Positions 52,797 to 60,254 of a stretch of 64,000 nucleotides of DNA are shown here, in pieces. Position 1 is the first letter of the stretch, and each line of letters begins with the position of its first letter. Made by a program: the position numbers and the translations under genes. The stretch is from Clostridia bacterium. Lineage in GTDB: Bacteria > Bacillota > Clostridia > Lachnospirales > Lachnospiraceae. The stretch lies in NCBI GenBank assembly GCA_910575725.1, contig CAJTFE010000002.1:1-64000 (forward strand). Direction: 5' to 3'. The notes under the pieces were generated by a model that saw nothing but the letters and a program-made list of their open reading frames with translations, made no database searches and was not told the DNA's origin.

Positions 52797-52922
52797 TAAA
52801 TATCGTAAAAATTATAACATTTCCACAGAATCATGGTAAATAGCATAGATTTTATATTTATATACCAAAATGCTAGATCTGTACAAATAAAGTATAATGT
52901 GGTAAAATTTTGGCATATAGCC

Positions 52923-53151
52923 AGGGGCTGACGCAAAATAAGGCAGCGGCCGTTTCCGATATCAAACCTTCGGCTGTCCGCGCACAGGTTGTCTGTTCTG
53001 AATAGATTGTCTGATCTAAACAGGCTGTACCCCAAAACCGTAATACCTTCAAAAGTGTCCCGGGCAATGTCCGTTCAGAGCAGACAGCCTGTACAAGCTC
53101 CATCCGAACGCCATATAGAAATGGCAGCTGTCTTATTTTGCGTCAGCCCCT
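52923..53151. repeat. Repeat family 1, copy 2 with terminal inverted repeats
   Basis: AGGGGCTGACGCAAAATAAGGCAGC (52923-52947) and its near-complement (53127-53151) form the ends; only the start AGGGGCTGACGCAAAATAAG is quoted exactly. The inner part has the GGCAATGTCCGTTCAGAGCAGACAG block shared (GGCAATGTCCGT) with the element at 503-728. It is inserted between the divergent araC and msmE genes. No coding capacity. A MITE-like element or long hairpin RNA. Confidence 0.85.
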
Positions 53152-53177
53152 CAAAAAATCTACATCAAATAAGAATA

Positions 53178-53206
53178 TTGATTCACCATAAGCAATTTCA
53201 TTAAGT
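53178..53206 (+). promoter_or_regulatory. Possible araC promoter
   Basis: TTGATT (53178-53183), 17-bp spacer, TTAAGT (53201-53206), about 65 bp ahead of the AraC-type gene. Weak -10. Confidence 0.3.
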
Positions 53207-53269
53207 TAGAAATGTTTCACAATTGATGCAATACCCTAGCAAAAGTACTTTTACTTAAAAGGAGGCACC

Positions 53270-54136
53270 ATGAGTAATCACTTGTTTAACATCTTTCCCA
53301 ACGAACGCTACATGGATCTTACGCTCTACCAGTACGGCTGGGAGCAGTGTGAACCGGCCCATTCCTACGGCCCCGCTTCACGGAATCACTATTTATTTCA
53401 CTACATCATCAAAGGCAAAGGCGTCCTGCATCACACGGACGATCACGGCCAGACCCACATTTACAATCTGAAGCCTCACCAGGGTTTTCTCATCTGTCCG
53501 GAGCTGGTGAACACTTACATAGCAGACAAGGAAGACCCCTGGGAATACGCCTGGGTGGAATTTGACGGACTGCGGGTAAAAGAATTTCTGGAAACCGCCG
53601 GCCTGACAGAGCGCTCCCCCATCTATCGGAGCGCCAGCCAGGATCTGCGGGGCGGCATGAAAGAAGAGCTGCTCAACATTGTCCACGGCAAAGAGCACTC
53701 TTCTCTCTATCAGATTGGACATCTCTACCTCTTTCTCGACCTGCTGATCCAATCCTCCTTTAACCGGAAGGAATTTTCCGCCGGCAAGCTCAAGGACTTC
53801 TATATCCGGGAGGCCATCAGCTTTATCGAGCAGAACTACAGCCATCCCATTACAGTGGAGGATATTGCTATATTCTGCAATCTGAACCGAAGCTATCTGG
53901 GCAAGATTTTCCGGGAGGAGCTCAACAAGACGCCCCAGCAGTTCCTCATTTATTACCGGATGAACCGGGCGGCAGAGCTTCTCAAATTTTCCGAGACAAC
54001 GGTAGGAGAGATCGGAAAACTGGTAGGCTATCCCAATCAGCTTCATTTTTCCAGAGCCTTTAAAAATGTATTTGGAATTCCTCCAACCGAATGGCGGAGG
54101 GAGAATCAGCTTTATCAGCCCTTAAAAGAGGCTTGA
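53270..54136 (+). CDS. AraC family regulator of alpha-galactoside use
   Basis: 288 aa. N-terminal cupin-like sugar-binding domain (about 20-165) and a C-terminal pair of helix-turn-helices (about 185-285) with ITVEDIAIFCNLNRSYLGKIF and VGEIGKLVGYPNQLHFSRAF. Divergent from msmE and probably its activator in response to raffinose or melibiose-like sugars, like MsmR/RafR. AAAGGAGG sits 7 bases ahead of the ATG. Confidence 0.92.
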   Translation: MSNHLFNIFPNERYMDLTLYQYGWEQCEPAHSYGPASRNHYLFHYIIKGKGVLHHTDDHGQTHIYNLKPHQGFLICPELVNTYIADKEDPWEYAWVEFDGLRVKEFLETAGLTERSPIYRSASQDLRGGMKEELLNIVHGKEHSSLYQIGHLYLFLDLLIQSSFNRKEFSAGKLKDFYIREAISFIEQNYSHPITVEDIAIFCNLNRSYLGKIFREELNKTPQQFLIYYRMNRAAELLKFSETTVGEIGKLVGYPNQLHFSRAFKNVFGIPPTEWRRENQLYQPLKEA

Positions 54137-54146
54137 AAACAAAATG

Positions 54147-54204
54147 GGGGCTGTCTGGAAATATGATACCAGAAACGTCTGATGTCATATTTCCAGACAG
54201 CCCC
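54147..54204. terminator. Strong bidirectional terminator between araC and pgeF
   Basis: GGGGCTGTCTGGAAATATGA (54147-54166) pairs perfectly with the sequence at 54185-54204 (20 bp), loop of 18 bases. Placed between two converging genes. Confidence 0.85.
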
Positions 54205-54218
54205 TCTCACTTTTTCCC

Positions 54219-55067
54219 TCATTCTTTCAGCATCAGAAACGCTCCCAGGTTCCCTCGTTTTCCCTTGGAAGCCCGATGGCTGAATAAAAGCTTTGCATTA
54301 CAGCAGGTACAGAGATCCGTAGTGAGAATCCGCTCCGGAAGAAGTCCTGCCTCCCGGAAAATCAGTTCATTGGCACGCCAGAGATTGAGCTGGTATTTTC
54401 CATCCGGCTTCTCGTAAAAAATTTCCTTCCAATAAGTCTTCTCAAAGGCCTCCTGAAACTGCCCGATCACATCCTCGCTGACCTCATAACAGTCCTGGCA
54501 GATAGAAGGGCCGATGGCCGCTGTCAGATCCTCCGGCCGGGTTCCGTACTGCTCTTTCATAAGCTCCACCGTGCGTTTCCCAATCTTCCCCACAGTCCCC
54601 TTCCATCCGGAATGGGACAGCCCGACGGCTCTGTGAACCGGATCCACCAGAAACAGCGGCACACAGTCGGCGTAAAAGGCGGCAAGAACCAGCCCCGGCA
54701 CATTGGTCACCAGTCCGTCCACATCTCTATAGTCTTTCTCCCTGACAAAACCCTTTCCGCGATCCGCCTCCGTGACCACGCGGACATTGCTGGTATGAGT
54801 CTGATCCGAGAATACCAGATTCCGGCAGTCCAATCCCATAGCCCTGCCAAGACGGGCAAAATTCTCCCTCACACGCCCTTCCTCGTCTCCCCTGGCAAAG
54901 CTTAGATTCATAGAAGAGAACATCCCCTCGCTCACACCGCCCATACGGGTGGAAAATCCGTGGATCACCGCCTCTGTTTCATCAAGACCCGGAAATACAA
55001 GAAAAGGAACGCCTTCACGTTCCACAACCTTCATTGCCGCCCCTTTGTTTTTTCGCACAAACTCCAT
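54219..55067 (-). CDS. pgeF: Laccase-domain purine nucleoside phosphorylase (YfiH/PgeF)
   Basis: 282 aa. Family motifs: VIHGFSTRMGGVSEG, FSDQTHTSNVRVV, AFYADCVPLFL, and LSHSGWKGTVGKIGKRTVE, with Cys and His metal ligands. Members cleave purine nucleosides and have been linked to peptidoglycan quality control. ATG 55067 (MEFVRKNKG) follows AGGAG; longer frames would overlap yraN. Last gene of the rplS-yraN cluster. Confidence 0.92.
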   Translation of the reverse strand: MEFVRKNKGAAMKVVEREGVPFLVFPGLDETEAVIHGFSTRMGGVSEGMFSSMNLSFARGDEEGRVRENFARLGRAMGLDCRNLVFSDQTHTSNVRVVTEADRGKGFVREKDYRDVDGLVTNVPGLVLAAFYADCVPLFLVDPVHRAVGLSHSGWKGTVGKIGKRTVELMKEQYGTRPEDLTAAIGPSICQDCYEVSEDVIGQFQEAFEKTYWKEIFYEKPDGKYQLNLWRANELIFREAGLLPERILTTDLCTCCNAKLLFSHRASKGKRGNLGAFLMLKE

Positions 55068-55116
55068 TTGATTCTCCTGTCTTCGTTTTTGATTCTGCCA
55101 TTCCCTATACCATTGG

Positions 55117-55470
55117 TCATTGATAAGGAAATGCATTGCTATATACCTGTATCTCGTCTCCCAAAATCGACACGACGTCAAAACGGAATCCCCTGTTTTC
55201 GGGAATACGCCGGGACATCCGGTAAAAATCCGCTGTCCGGCAGATTCTTCTCTGTTTGGCCGGCGTCACCGCCTCTGCCGGCATACCGTACCGGCTGCTT
55301 TTCCTGTATTTGACTTCCAGAAAAACCAGGCAGCCTGCCTCCTCTGCAATCAGATCAATCTCCCCGGCCTTACAACGGAAATTCCGCTCCAATATCTGAT
55401 ACCCCTGGCTTTCCAGATATTCTGCCGCTTTTTCCTCCTGCTGGGCTCCTACGCTCCGGCTGTTTTCCAT
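55117..55470 (-). CDS. yraN: UPF0102 family protein YraN
   Basis: 117 aa. PD-(D/E)XK-like fold with GEIDLIAEEAGCLVFLEVKYR. Found behind rnhB in many bacteria; function unsettled, nuclease activity suspected. ATG 55470 (MENSRSVG) has AAAGGAAAC upstream; the TTG further upstream is less likely. Confidence 0.9.
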   Translation of the reverse strand: MENSRSVGAQQEEKAAEYLESQGYQILERNFRCKAGEIDLIAEEAGCLVFLEVKYRKSSRYGMPAEAVTPAKQRRICRTADFYRMSRRIPENRGFRFDVVSILGDEIQVYSNAFPYQ

Positions 55471-55508
55471 TTTGTTTCCTTTCTTAGACAATGCCTTATC
55501 TGCGGCTT

Positions 55509-56198
55509 TTATGGACAGCTTTCGATTACGGAATTCTCAGGCACAAAATTTTTAATAAAGCTTCTCCGGTGGATCTTGCAGGGTCCAAGCTCCTTTAAGG
55601 CGGCAATATGTTTTGCAGCTCCGTACCCCTTATTGGAAGCAAATCCATACCCTGGATATATATTTTCATATTCCGCCATCATCCGATCCCTGGTTACCTT
55701 GGCAATGACGCTTGCCGCTGCAATGGATACACTTTTCGCGTCTCCTTTCACAATCGGAACCTGGGGAATCTCAACCTGTGGGATCGTCACGGCGTCATTC
55801 AAAAGCAGATCCGGGCGCACCTTCAGGCCGGCAACGGCTATCCGCATGGCCTCATAGGTCGCCTGCAGAATATTGATCTCGTCAATCCGCTCCGGCCCCA
55901 CAACCCCGAGGCTTACGGCAAGGGCCTTTTCCATAATCTCGTCATAGAGAAGCTCCCTCCTTTTTTCGGTCAGCTTCTTGGAATCATTCAGATAAAGTAT
56001 CTCACAGTCCTTCGGAAGAATCACGGCTCCGGCCACCACAGGGCCGGCCAGGGGCCCTCTTCCTACCTCGTCAATGCCGCAGAGCATTCCTCTGTCCATG
56101 TACCGGTATTCATACTCCTTCATGGTCTCCAGACGTTCCCTCTCTGCCTTTAATCTTTCCTGCCGTTTCTGCTCTCTTAAAAGCTCTGCCTTTGTCAT
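55509..56198 (-). CDS. rnhB: Ribonuclease HII
   Basis: 229 aa. Removes RNA from RNA-DNA hybrids. The active-site GIDEVGRGPLAGPVVAGAVI (about 41-60), the SKKLTEKRRE segment and VSIAAASVIAKVTRDRMM are all present. An extra 35-residue charged N-terminus precedes the core. Between lepB and yraN in a conserved order. Confidence 0.95.
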   Translation of the reverse strand: MTKAELLREQKRQERLKAERERLETMKEYEYRYMDRGMLCGIDEVGRGPLAGPVVAGAVILPKDCEILYLNDSKKLTEKRRELLYDEIMEKALAVSLGVVGPERIDEINILQATYEAMRIAVAGLKVRPDLLLNDAVTIPQVEIPQVPIVKGDAKSVSIAAASVIAKVTRDRMMAEYENIYPGYGFASNKGYGAAKHIAALKELGPCKIHRRSFIKNFVPENSVIESCP

Positions 56199-56227
56199 GC
56201 TTCTCTCCTGTACTGTAAGCCTGCCGT

Positions 56228-56824
56228 TTACTGATGCTTCAGAATCCCGGCCTTATTCAAAGGCCAGATCCGAATCCAGGCGCGCCCCACAATGTCCTCC
56301 CTGTGAATCACGCCGACGCTGGGCTCCCGGCTGTCTGAGCTGGCATTCCGATTATCCCCCAGGACAAAGTATTCGTCCTCCTTCAGGGTCACGGGCTCTG
56401 CCGCCGTGCCCGGATCCCGAATCACTTCACGGCCATAGGTTTCCCGCAAAACCTCCCCATTGATATAAATCTCGCCGTCAGCAATCTGCACCGTCTCCCC
56501 GGGCAGGCCGATGATCCGCTTAATATAGTAGGTATTTTCCTCATATTTATAAGGAAATACAATAATGTCATAACGGAGGGGCTTCTGAAAACGGTAGGTA
56601 ATCTTATCCACGATGAGCTGATCCCCGTGATCCAGGGTGTTCTTCATGGATTCGCCGCTTACATGGGTCCGCTGGCCTACAAAGGTGATGATCAGAAAGG
56701 TAATGACCAGCACCACGCCTATGTAAAGAATCATTCCAACCAGTTCTCTCAGGGGACTTTTTTCCTGTTCCTGATCCCCTTCGCCAATAAAATCATCTTC
56801 TGTTGCTTTCCCTTTTCTCCCCAT
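56228..56824 (-). CDS. lepB: Signal peptidase I (first of two)
   Basis: 198 aa. One membrane anchor (about 30-52), the serine in HVSGESMKNTL, the lysine in YYIKRIIGLPGE, then FVLGDNRNASSDSR. Cleaves signal peptides at the outer membrane face. A charged N-terminal stretch precedes the anchor. ATG 56824 has GAGGG 6 bases upstream. A second lepB lies beyond rbgA at 57838. Confidence 0.95.
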   Translation of the reverse strand: MGRKGKATEDDFIGEGDQEQEKSPLRELVGMILYIGVVLVITFLIITFVGQRTHVSGESMKNTLDHGDQLIVDKITYRFQKPLRYDIIVFPYKYEENTYYIKRIIGLPGETVQIADGEIYINGEVLRETYGREVIRDPGTAAEPVTLKEDEYFVLGDNRNASSDSREPSVGVIHREDIVGRAWIRIWPLNKAGILKHQ

Positions 56825-56856
56825 ATCCAACCCTCACAATCAGCTTTAGAATTATT

Positions 56857-57708
56857 TTAGTTCTCTTTTTCTGGAATTTCAAGGGTAAATCTTCCCAGTC
56901 TTCCGCTGCGGAACTCTTCCAATACAATTCCCACAGCCTTCTGAAGATCCGGCTGTCCTCCCTTTAAGAGGCAGCCCCGGCTCTCTGCTATCTCTAAGAG
57001 CGCAGCAAAAGCGTCTTCTGTCTCATGGATGCCGTACCTCTGGGCAAGAACCCCCGGATACTCGGTGTGCAGAAACTGCAGAAGCTCCAGAGCCAGCTCT
57101 TCTGTATTGAGCACCTCATCCTTTACAGAGCCAATCATGGCAAGGCGCACGCCAGCCCTGGGATCCTCAAATCTGGGCCACAGAATCCCAGGCGTATCCA
57201 GAAGCTCCACCTGTTTATTCAGCCTGACCCACTGGGCCCCTCTGGTAACGCCCGGCTTATTGCCTGTCTTGGTGCAGGCTTTTCCCGCAAAGCTGTTGAT
57301 AAAAGTGGACTTGCCCACGTTGGGGATGCCTGCCACCATTGCCCGGATGGGCCTGTTCAGAATTCCACGCTTCCGGTCTCTCTCAATCTTCTCCTTGCAA
57401 GCCTCCTGAACTGCTCCATGAATGGATTTCAGCCCAGAACCGCTTCTGGAATTGACCAGAACCACCTGGCAGCCCTGTTCCTTGAAATGCCCGCTCCACA
57501 GAGCTGTCTTTCTTTCATCTGCCAGATCGCATTTATTCAATAATATGATCCGGGCCTTCTGACGGCCCATCTCGTCAATGTCGGGGTTGCGGCTGCTGAA
57601 GGGCACTCTTGCATCTACAAGCTCCAGGATCAGATCCACCAGCTTGATATTCTCCTGCATCATCCGCTTTGCCTTGGTCATATGACCTGGATACCACTGT
57701 ACATTCAT
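56857..57708 (-). CDS. rbgA: Ribosome biogenesis GTPase (RbgA/YlqF)
   Basis: 283 aa circularly permuted GTPase: the G4 motif ILLNKCDL (about 64-71) comes before G1 GIPNVGKSTFINSFAG (about 130-145) and G3 LLDTPGILWP. Needed for late 50S subunit assembly. MNVQWYPGHMTKAKRMM is the typical N-terminus; ATG 57708 has AAGGA upstream, which adjoins a family-2 repeat. Confidence 0.95.
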   Translation of the reverse strand: MNVQWYPGHMTKAKRMMQENIKLVDLILELVDARVPFSSRNPDIDEMGRQKARIILLNKCDLADERKTALWSGHFKEQGCQVVLVNSRSGSGLKSIHGAVQEACKEKIERDRKRGILNRPIRAMVAGIPNVGKSTFINSFAGKACTKTGNKPGVTRGAQWVRLNKQVELLDTPGILWPRFEDPRAGVRLAMIGSVKDEVLNTEELALELLQFLHTEYPGVLAQRYGIHETEDAFAALLEIAESRGCLLKGGQPDLQKAVGIVLEEFRSGRLGRFTLEIPEKEN

Positions 57709-57720
57709 ACTGTCTTCCTT

Positions 57721-57837
57721 ATTTGAGTTCCGCAATATCCTGCACAGTACCCCCTATGAGAAGAATTTCCGGCCACAAATACATGTGTCCGTAAATCCTT
57801 CTGGCACTATAGAGGATATCGCTGATTCCAGTTCCCA
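57721..57837 (-). repeat. Repeat family 2, copy I (second lepB to rbgA gap)
   Basis: Subtype as copy H: arms GCAATATCCTGCACAGTACC and GGCACTATAGAGGATATCGC, inner AAGGATTTACGG. Starts GGGAACTGGAATCAGCGATATCC just after the lepB stop and ends with GATATTGCGGAACTCAAATAAGGA at the rbgA start. Confidence 0.85.
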
Positions 57838-58410
57838 TTAAGGCAGCCATCCGAAACGCTCGCCCGGCGTTATGTTGAACCAGGCCATTCCCATAATGTC
57901 CTCGCGGCGCACATTGCCGATGTCTGCGCTTCTGCTGTCCTCGCTGTTGTTCCGGTTGTCTCCCAGAACAAAAAATTCATCCTCGCCAAGCTCCACCGGC
58001 CCGGCGGCCACGCCTGGGTCATGCATACCCTCTGTGAGAATCTCCTCCTTAAGCAGCTCTCCGTCAATGAAAACCCGGCCGCTTTCAATGGTCACCGTAT
58101 CTCCCGGCACTCCCACAACGCGCTTGATGTGGTAGTGGGCATTCTCATTGCCGTTTGGCTTAAAAACAACCAGGTCTCCGTAATCCGGAGCCTTCACACG
58201 GTAAACCAGCCGGTTGACCAGAACCTGATCTCCGCTGTATATGGCCGGCTCCATAGACTGTCCTACATTGCTTAAGGCAGAGCCGAAAAAGCTGACCAGT
58301 ATGCAGGCAAAACCAAAGGCCAGCACTGCCTCGCCTATCCAGATTACGGCTTCCCGAAGTACCGCCATATTAATCCGTTTTTTCCGCCGCCGGAAGTTCA
58401 AACCTGCCAT
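57838..58410 (-). CDS. lepB: Signal peptidase I (second of two)
   Basis: 190 aa. Anchor segment (about 20-45), serine in VGQSMEPAIYSGD, lysine in YHIKRVVGVPGD, and FVLGDNRNNSEDSR. Only moderately similar to the copy at 56228, so the two probably diverged long ago and may have different clients. Lies right after rplS in the same direction. AAGGAGAG before the ATG. Confidence 0.95.
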   Translation of the reverse strand: MAGLNFRRRKKRINMAVLREAVIWIGEAVLAFGFACILVSFFGSALSNVGQSMEPAIYSGDQVLVNRLVYRVKAPDYGDLVVFKPNGNENAHYHIKRVVGVPGDTVTIESGRVFIDGELLKEEILTEGMHDPGVAAGPVELGEDEFFVLGDNRNNSEDSRSADIGNVRREDIMGMAWFNITPGERFGWLP

Positions 58411-58520
58411 GGTTCTCTCCTTACACTGTCAGATACCTTACATTTTATATTCTTTTTGCAGTCTCCTTTCTGCATCCGTGCATTCCTTTTGAAGGCAGGA
58501 TGTAAAAAAACGCAAAAAGA

Positions 58521-58573
58521 ATGAAAAGAGGGCCGCCGCAAAATATAAGTACTCCATTTTGCGTCGTCCCCCC
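58521..58573 (-). terminator. Terminator after rplS
   Basis: Minus strand GGGACGACGCAAAAT pairs with ATTTTGCGGCGGCCC, followed by TCTTTTC. The arms resemble the ends of repeat family 1 (GACGCAAAAT). Partial read-through could still feed the lepB gene. Confidence 0.75.
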
Positions 58574-58589
58574 TGCTTTCATCAATCCA

Positions 58590-58937
58590 TTACTTTACCA
58601 ATTCTTTTACCTTCGCGCGCTTGCCTACACGTCCTCTTAAGTAAGTCAGCTTCGCACGTCTTACTTTTCCGCGGCGTACTACTTCCACCTTCTCTACGTT
58701 GGGGGAATGTAAAGGCCATGTCTTCTCAACGCCTACGCCGTTGGAATTCTTTCTTACGGTAAAGGTCTCTCTGGATCCGCCGCCCTGCTTTTTCAGAACG
58801 ATTCCCTCAAAAACCTGGATTCTCTCACGGTTACCCTCTTTGATCTTACCGTACACCTTAACGGTATCGCCCACACGGAACTTGGGCGGCTCTGCCTTAA
58901 GCTGCGCAGCCTCGATATTCTTAATAATCTCGTTCAT
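58590..58937 (-). CDS. rplS: 50S ribosomal protein L19
   Basis: 115 aa at the 30S-50S interface. [26 protein letters not shown] (start [16 protein letters not shown]), [20 protein letters not shown] and [19 protein letters not shown] are typical. AAGGAGGAAG lies 6 bases ahead of the ATG. First gene of the rplS-lepB-rbgA cluster; the trmD/rimM genes usual before it are not in sight. Confidence 0.98.
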   Translation of the reverse strand: MNEIIKNIEAAQLKAEPPKFRVGDTVKVYGKIKEGNRERIQVFEGIVLKKQGGGSRETFTVRKNSNGVGVEKTWPLHSPNVEKVEVVRRGKVRRAKLTYLRGRVGKRAKVKELVK

Positions 58938-58944
58938 TCGTTGC

Positions 58945-59050
58945 TTCCTCCTTCTGAATTCCGGATGTTCTTACCATAATTCCCAAGTGCGTGAAGCCGC
59001 ACCGGAGGCCGGCACGTATCTGCTTCCTGCCATATCTGGCTTCTCTTTTC
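58945..59050 (-). promoter_or_regulatory. rplS leader, possible L19 autoregulatory RNA
   Basis: About 120 nt between the promoters and the gene. It folds GCCGGCCTCCGGTGC-type hairpins around 58985-59030 and could be the Firmicute L19 leader, which lets excess protein repress its own synthesis. I did not match it to a specific model. Confidence 0.4.
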
Positions 59051-59056
59051 CAATGT

Positions 59057-59127
59057 ATTATAGCAGCGGACCATCTCTTTTTTATCACAACGCAGATCAT
59101 TATATCATGTCACAATGGAAAATGCAA
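59057..59127 (-). promoter_or_regulatory. Tandem promoters of rplS
   Basis: Distal: TTGCAT (59122-59127), 17-bp spacer, TATAAT (59099-59104). Proximal: extended -10 TGCTATAAT (59057-59065). Two promoters are in keeping with a strongly expressed ribosomal gene. Confidence 0.7.
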
Positions 59128-59185
59128 GAAATTTTTCTATAGCATTTCATGGCTTGCATTTCATGGCTTTTCCCAATGCTTGTAA

Positions 59186-59249
59186 TGGAAAGTTAACTTG
59201 ACATTCCGGGGAAAACATTGTATAGTGATAATGTAAAGTTAACTTTCCA
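59186..59249 (+). promoter_or_regulatory. Promoter flanked by XRE operators
   Basis: TTGACA (59198-59203), 17-bp spacer, TATAGT (59221-59226). TGGAAAGTTAACTT (59186-59199) overlaps the -35 and its exact complement AAGTTAACTTTCCA (59236-59249) lies just past the start; each site is itself palindromic (AAGTTAACTT). A dimer at each site would shut the promoter, presumably the XRE protein encoded downstream. Confidence 0.8.
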
Positions 59250-59276
59250 TCACACTAAAAGCTCAGCCGGCCCATG

Positions 59277-59296
59277 TGTTTTGAGGGATATTACGG
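59277..59296 (+). repeat. Repeat family 2, 3'-edge remnant
   Basis: GAGGGATATTACGGAACTGG matches the downstream edge of family 2 and joins directly to a family-3 copy, the same order as behind the PTS IIB gene. Confidence 0.6.
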
Positions 59297-59419
59297 AACT
59301 GGACGGTAAAGGCGCACGAGAGGAACTTTTATGAGGGTTTTTTCGAATAAAAGTTTCTCTCATTACCGGTGTGTCGAAGCGGCTTTACCCTTTAGTGCCG
59401 TCGCGCAGCGACTTTAAAT
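59297..59419 (+). repeat. Repeat family 3, copy D (leader of the XRE operon)
   Basis: Sense strand: GGTAAAGGCGCACGAGAGGAAC..., stem with AATAAAAGTTTCTCTC, then GGCTTTACC and CGCGCAGCGACTTTAAATAGGAGGAA that becomes the ribosome site. In the same orientation to its gene as copies A and B. Confidence 0.88.
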
Positions 59420-59434
59420 AGGAGGAACCTTCCT

Positions 59435-59638
59435 TTGAAAAATCGTTTGGAAGAAATCCGAAAGGAACGCGGTGTCACCCAGGAGGAGCTGGCCGCCTCC
59501 CTGGAAGTATCCAGACAGACCATCGGCTCACTGGAAAACGGACGGTATAATCCTTCCATTCTATTGGCCTTCCGGATTGCCCGTTACTTTGGGATGTCAA
59601 TTGAAGACATTTTTATCTATGAGGAGGATAAAATATGA
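59435..59638 (+). CDS. XRE-type transcriptional regulator
   Basis: 67 aa, essentially one helix-turn-helix (GVTQEELAASLEVSRQTIGSLENGRYNPSILLAF, quoted here as TQEELAASLEVSRQTIGSLE). Start TTG 59435, AGGAGG 9 bases upstream. Overlaps the following membrane gene by 4 bp (ATGA). Small regulators of this kind commonly pair with a membrane protein; it probably represses its own promoter through the inverted repeats. Confidence 0.92.
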   Translation: MKNRLEEIRKERGVTQEELAASLEVSRQTIGSLENGRYNPSILLAFRIARYFGMSIEDIFIYEEDKI

Positions 59639-60057
59639 ACGAAAAGAAGAAAAAAACCTTACTCATTCTGGGCGTTACAGCCGGGCTCATCCTGCAATTC
59701 GCCGGAATCACTGCCGGCCCGGATAACCAGCGTATAATAAGCGGAAGCTGCATCGGGGTGGGAGCCTTGCTCTTTCCCCTATGCTTAGGCAAGCTTCAGC
59801 GCTTATCCCGTGAAAAGGAGTTTCCCTGGGCAGTCCGCCAGGAGGAGATCGAGTTTCACGACGAGCGCAATACCCAAATCCGCAGCCGGGCCAAGGCCAG
59901 AACAAGCGACATCAGCCGCTGGGTTGTTGCTGCCCTTGCCTGGATTAACTTTCTTGTACAGGGATACCTGTGGATGACTCTGGCTCTTATGGGAGTGTTT
60001 GTACTGGCGTATATCCTGGACTTCTGTTATATAGAAAAGTACCAGAACGAGATGTAG
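59635..60057 (+). CDS. Membrane protein paired with XRE regulator
   Basis: 140 aa with about four hydrophobic segments (two near 8-50, two near 95-135) and a conserved middle EEIEFHDERNTQIRSRAKA, which resembles DUF2178-type proteins. Function unknown. Start overlaps the regulator stop, indicating translational coupling. Confidence 0.85.
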   Translation: MNEKKKKTLLILGVTAGLILQFAGITAGPDNQRIISGSCIGVGALLFPLCLGKLQRLSREKEFPWAVRQEEIEFHDERNTQIRSRAKARTSDISRWVVAALAWINFLVQGYLWMTLALMGVFVLAYILDFCYIEKYQNEM

Positions 60058-60065
60058 AAACAGCT

Positions 60066-60254
60066 CTACATCTGATGACGCACAATCCGGTATTCATCCC
60101 CGTATTGGAAATAGGGACAGCTTTGAAAGTCTCCCTGTATAAAAAGGCGCATTTCATCCTCGTCCAGATCCATCTCGCACACGTAATAGCCGTAATCATC
60201 ATCGTACACATAGTTTCCGCAGCATTCGCAGTTGGTGGTTTTCGTCTTTTTCAT
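60066..60254 (-). CDS. Small cysteine-rich protein (DUF6472-like)
   Basis: 62 aa. CECCGNYVYDDDYGYYVCEMD and a later CPYF suggest a small zinc-binding knuckle; strongly acidic. Families of this size occur behind mutL in Lachnospiraceae. The mutL stop TAA is followed directly by this ATG, so both are on the same transcript. Confidence 0.75.
   Translation of the reverse strand: MKKTKTTNCECCGNYVYDDDYGYYVCEMDLDEDEMRLFIQGDFQSCPYFQYGDEYRIVRHQM

Noticed and set aside
52647-52800. Catabolite-repression (CRE) site in front of msmE
   Set aside because: TGGAAAAAGCTGAAAAT-like sequence lacks the central CG of the CRE consensus.
59277-59419. Riboswitch in front of the XRE gene
   Set aside because: The sequence is a repeat found at unrelated genes and matches no riboswitch class known to me.
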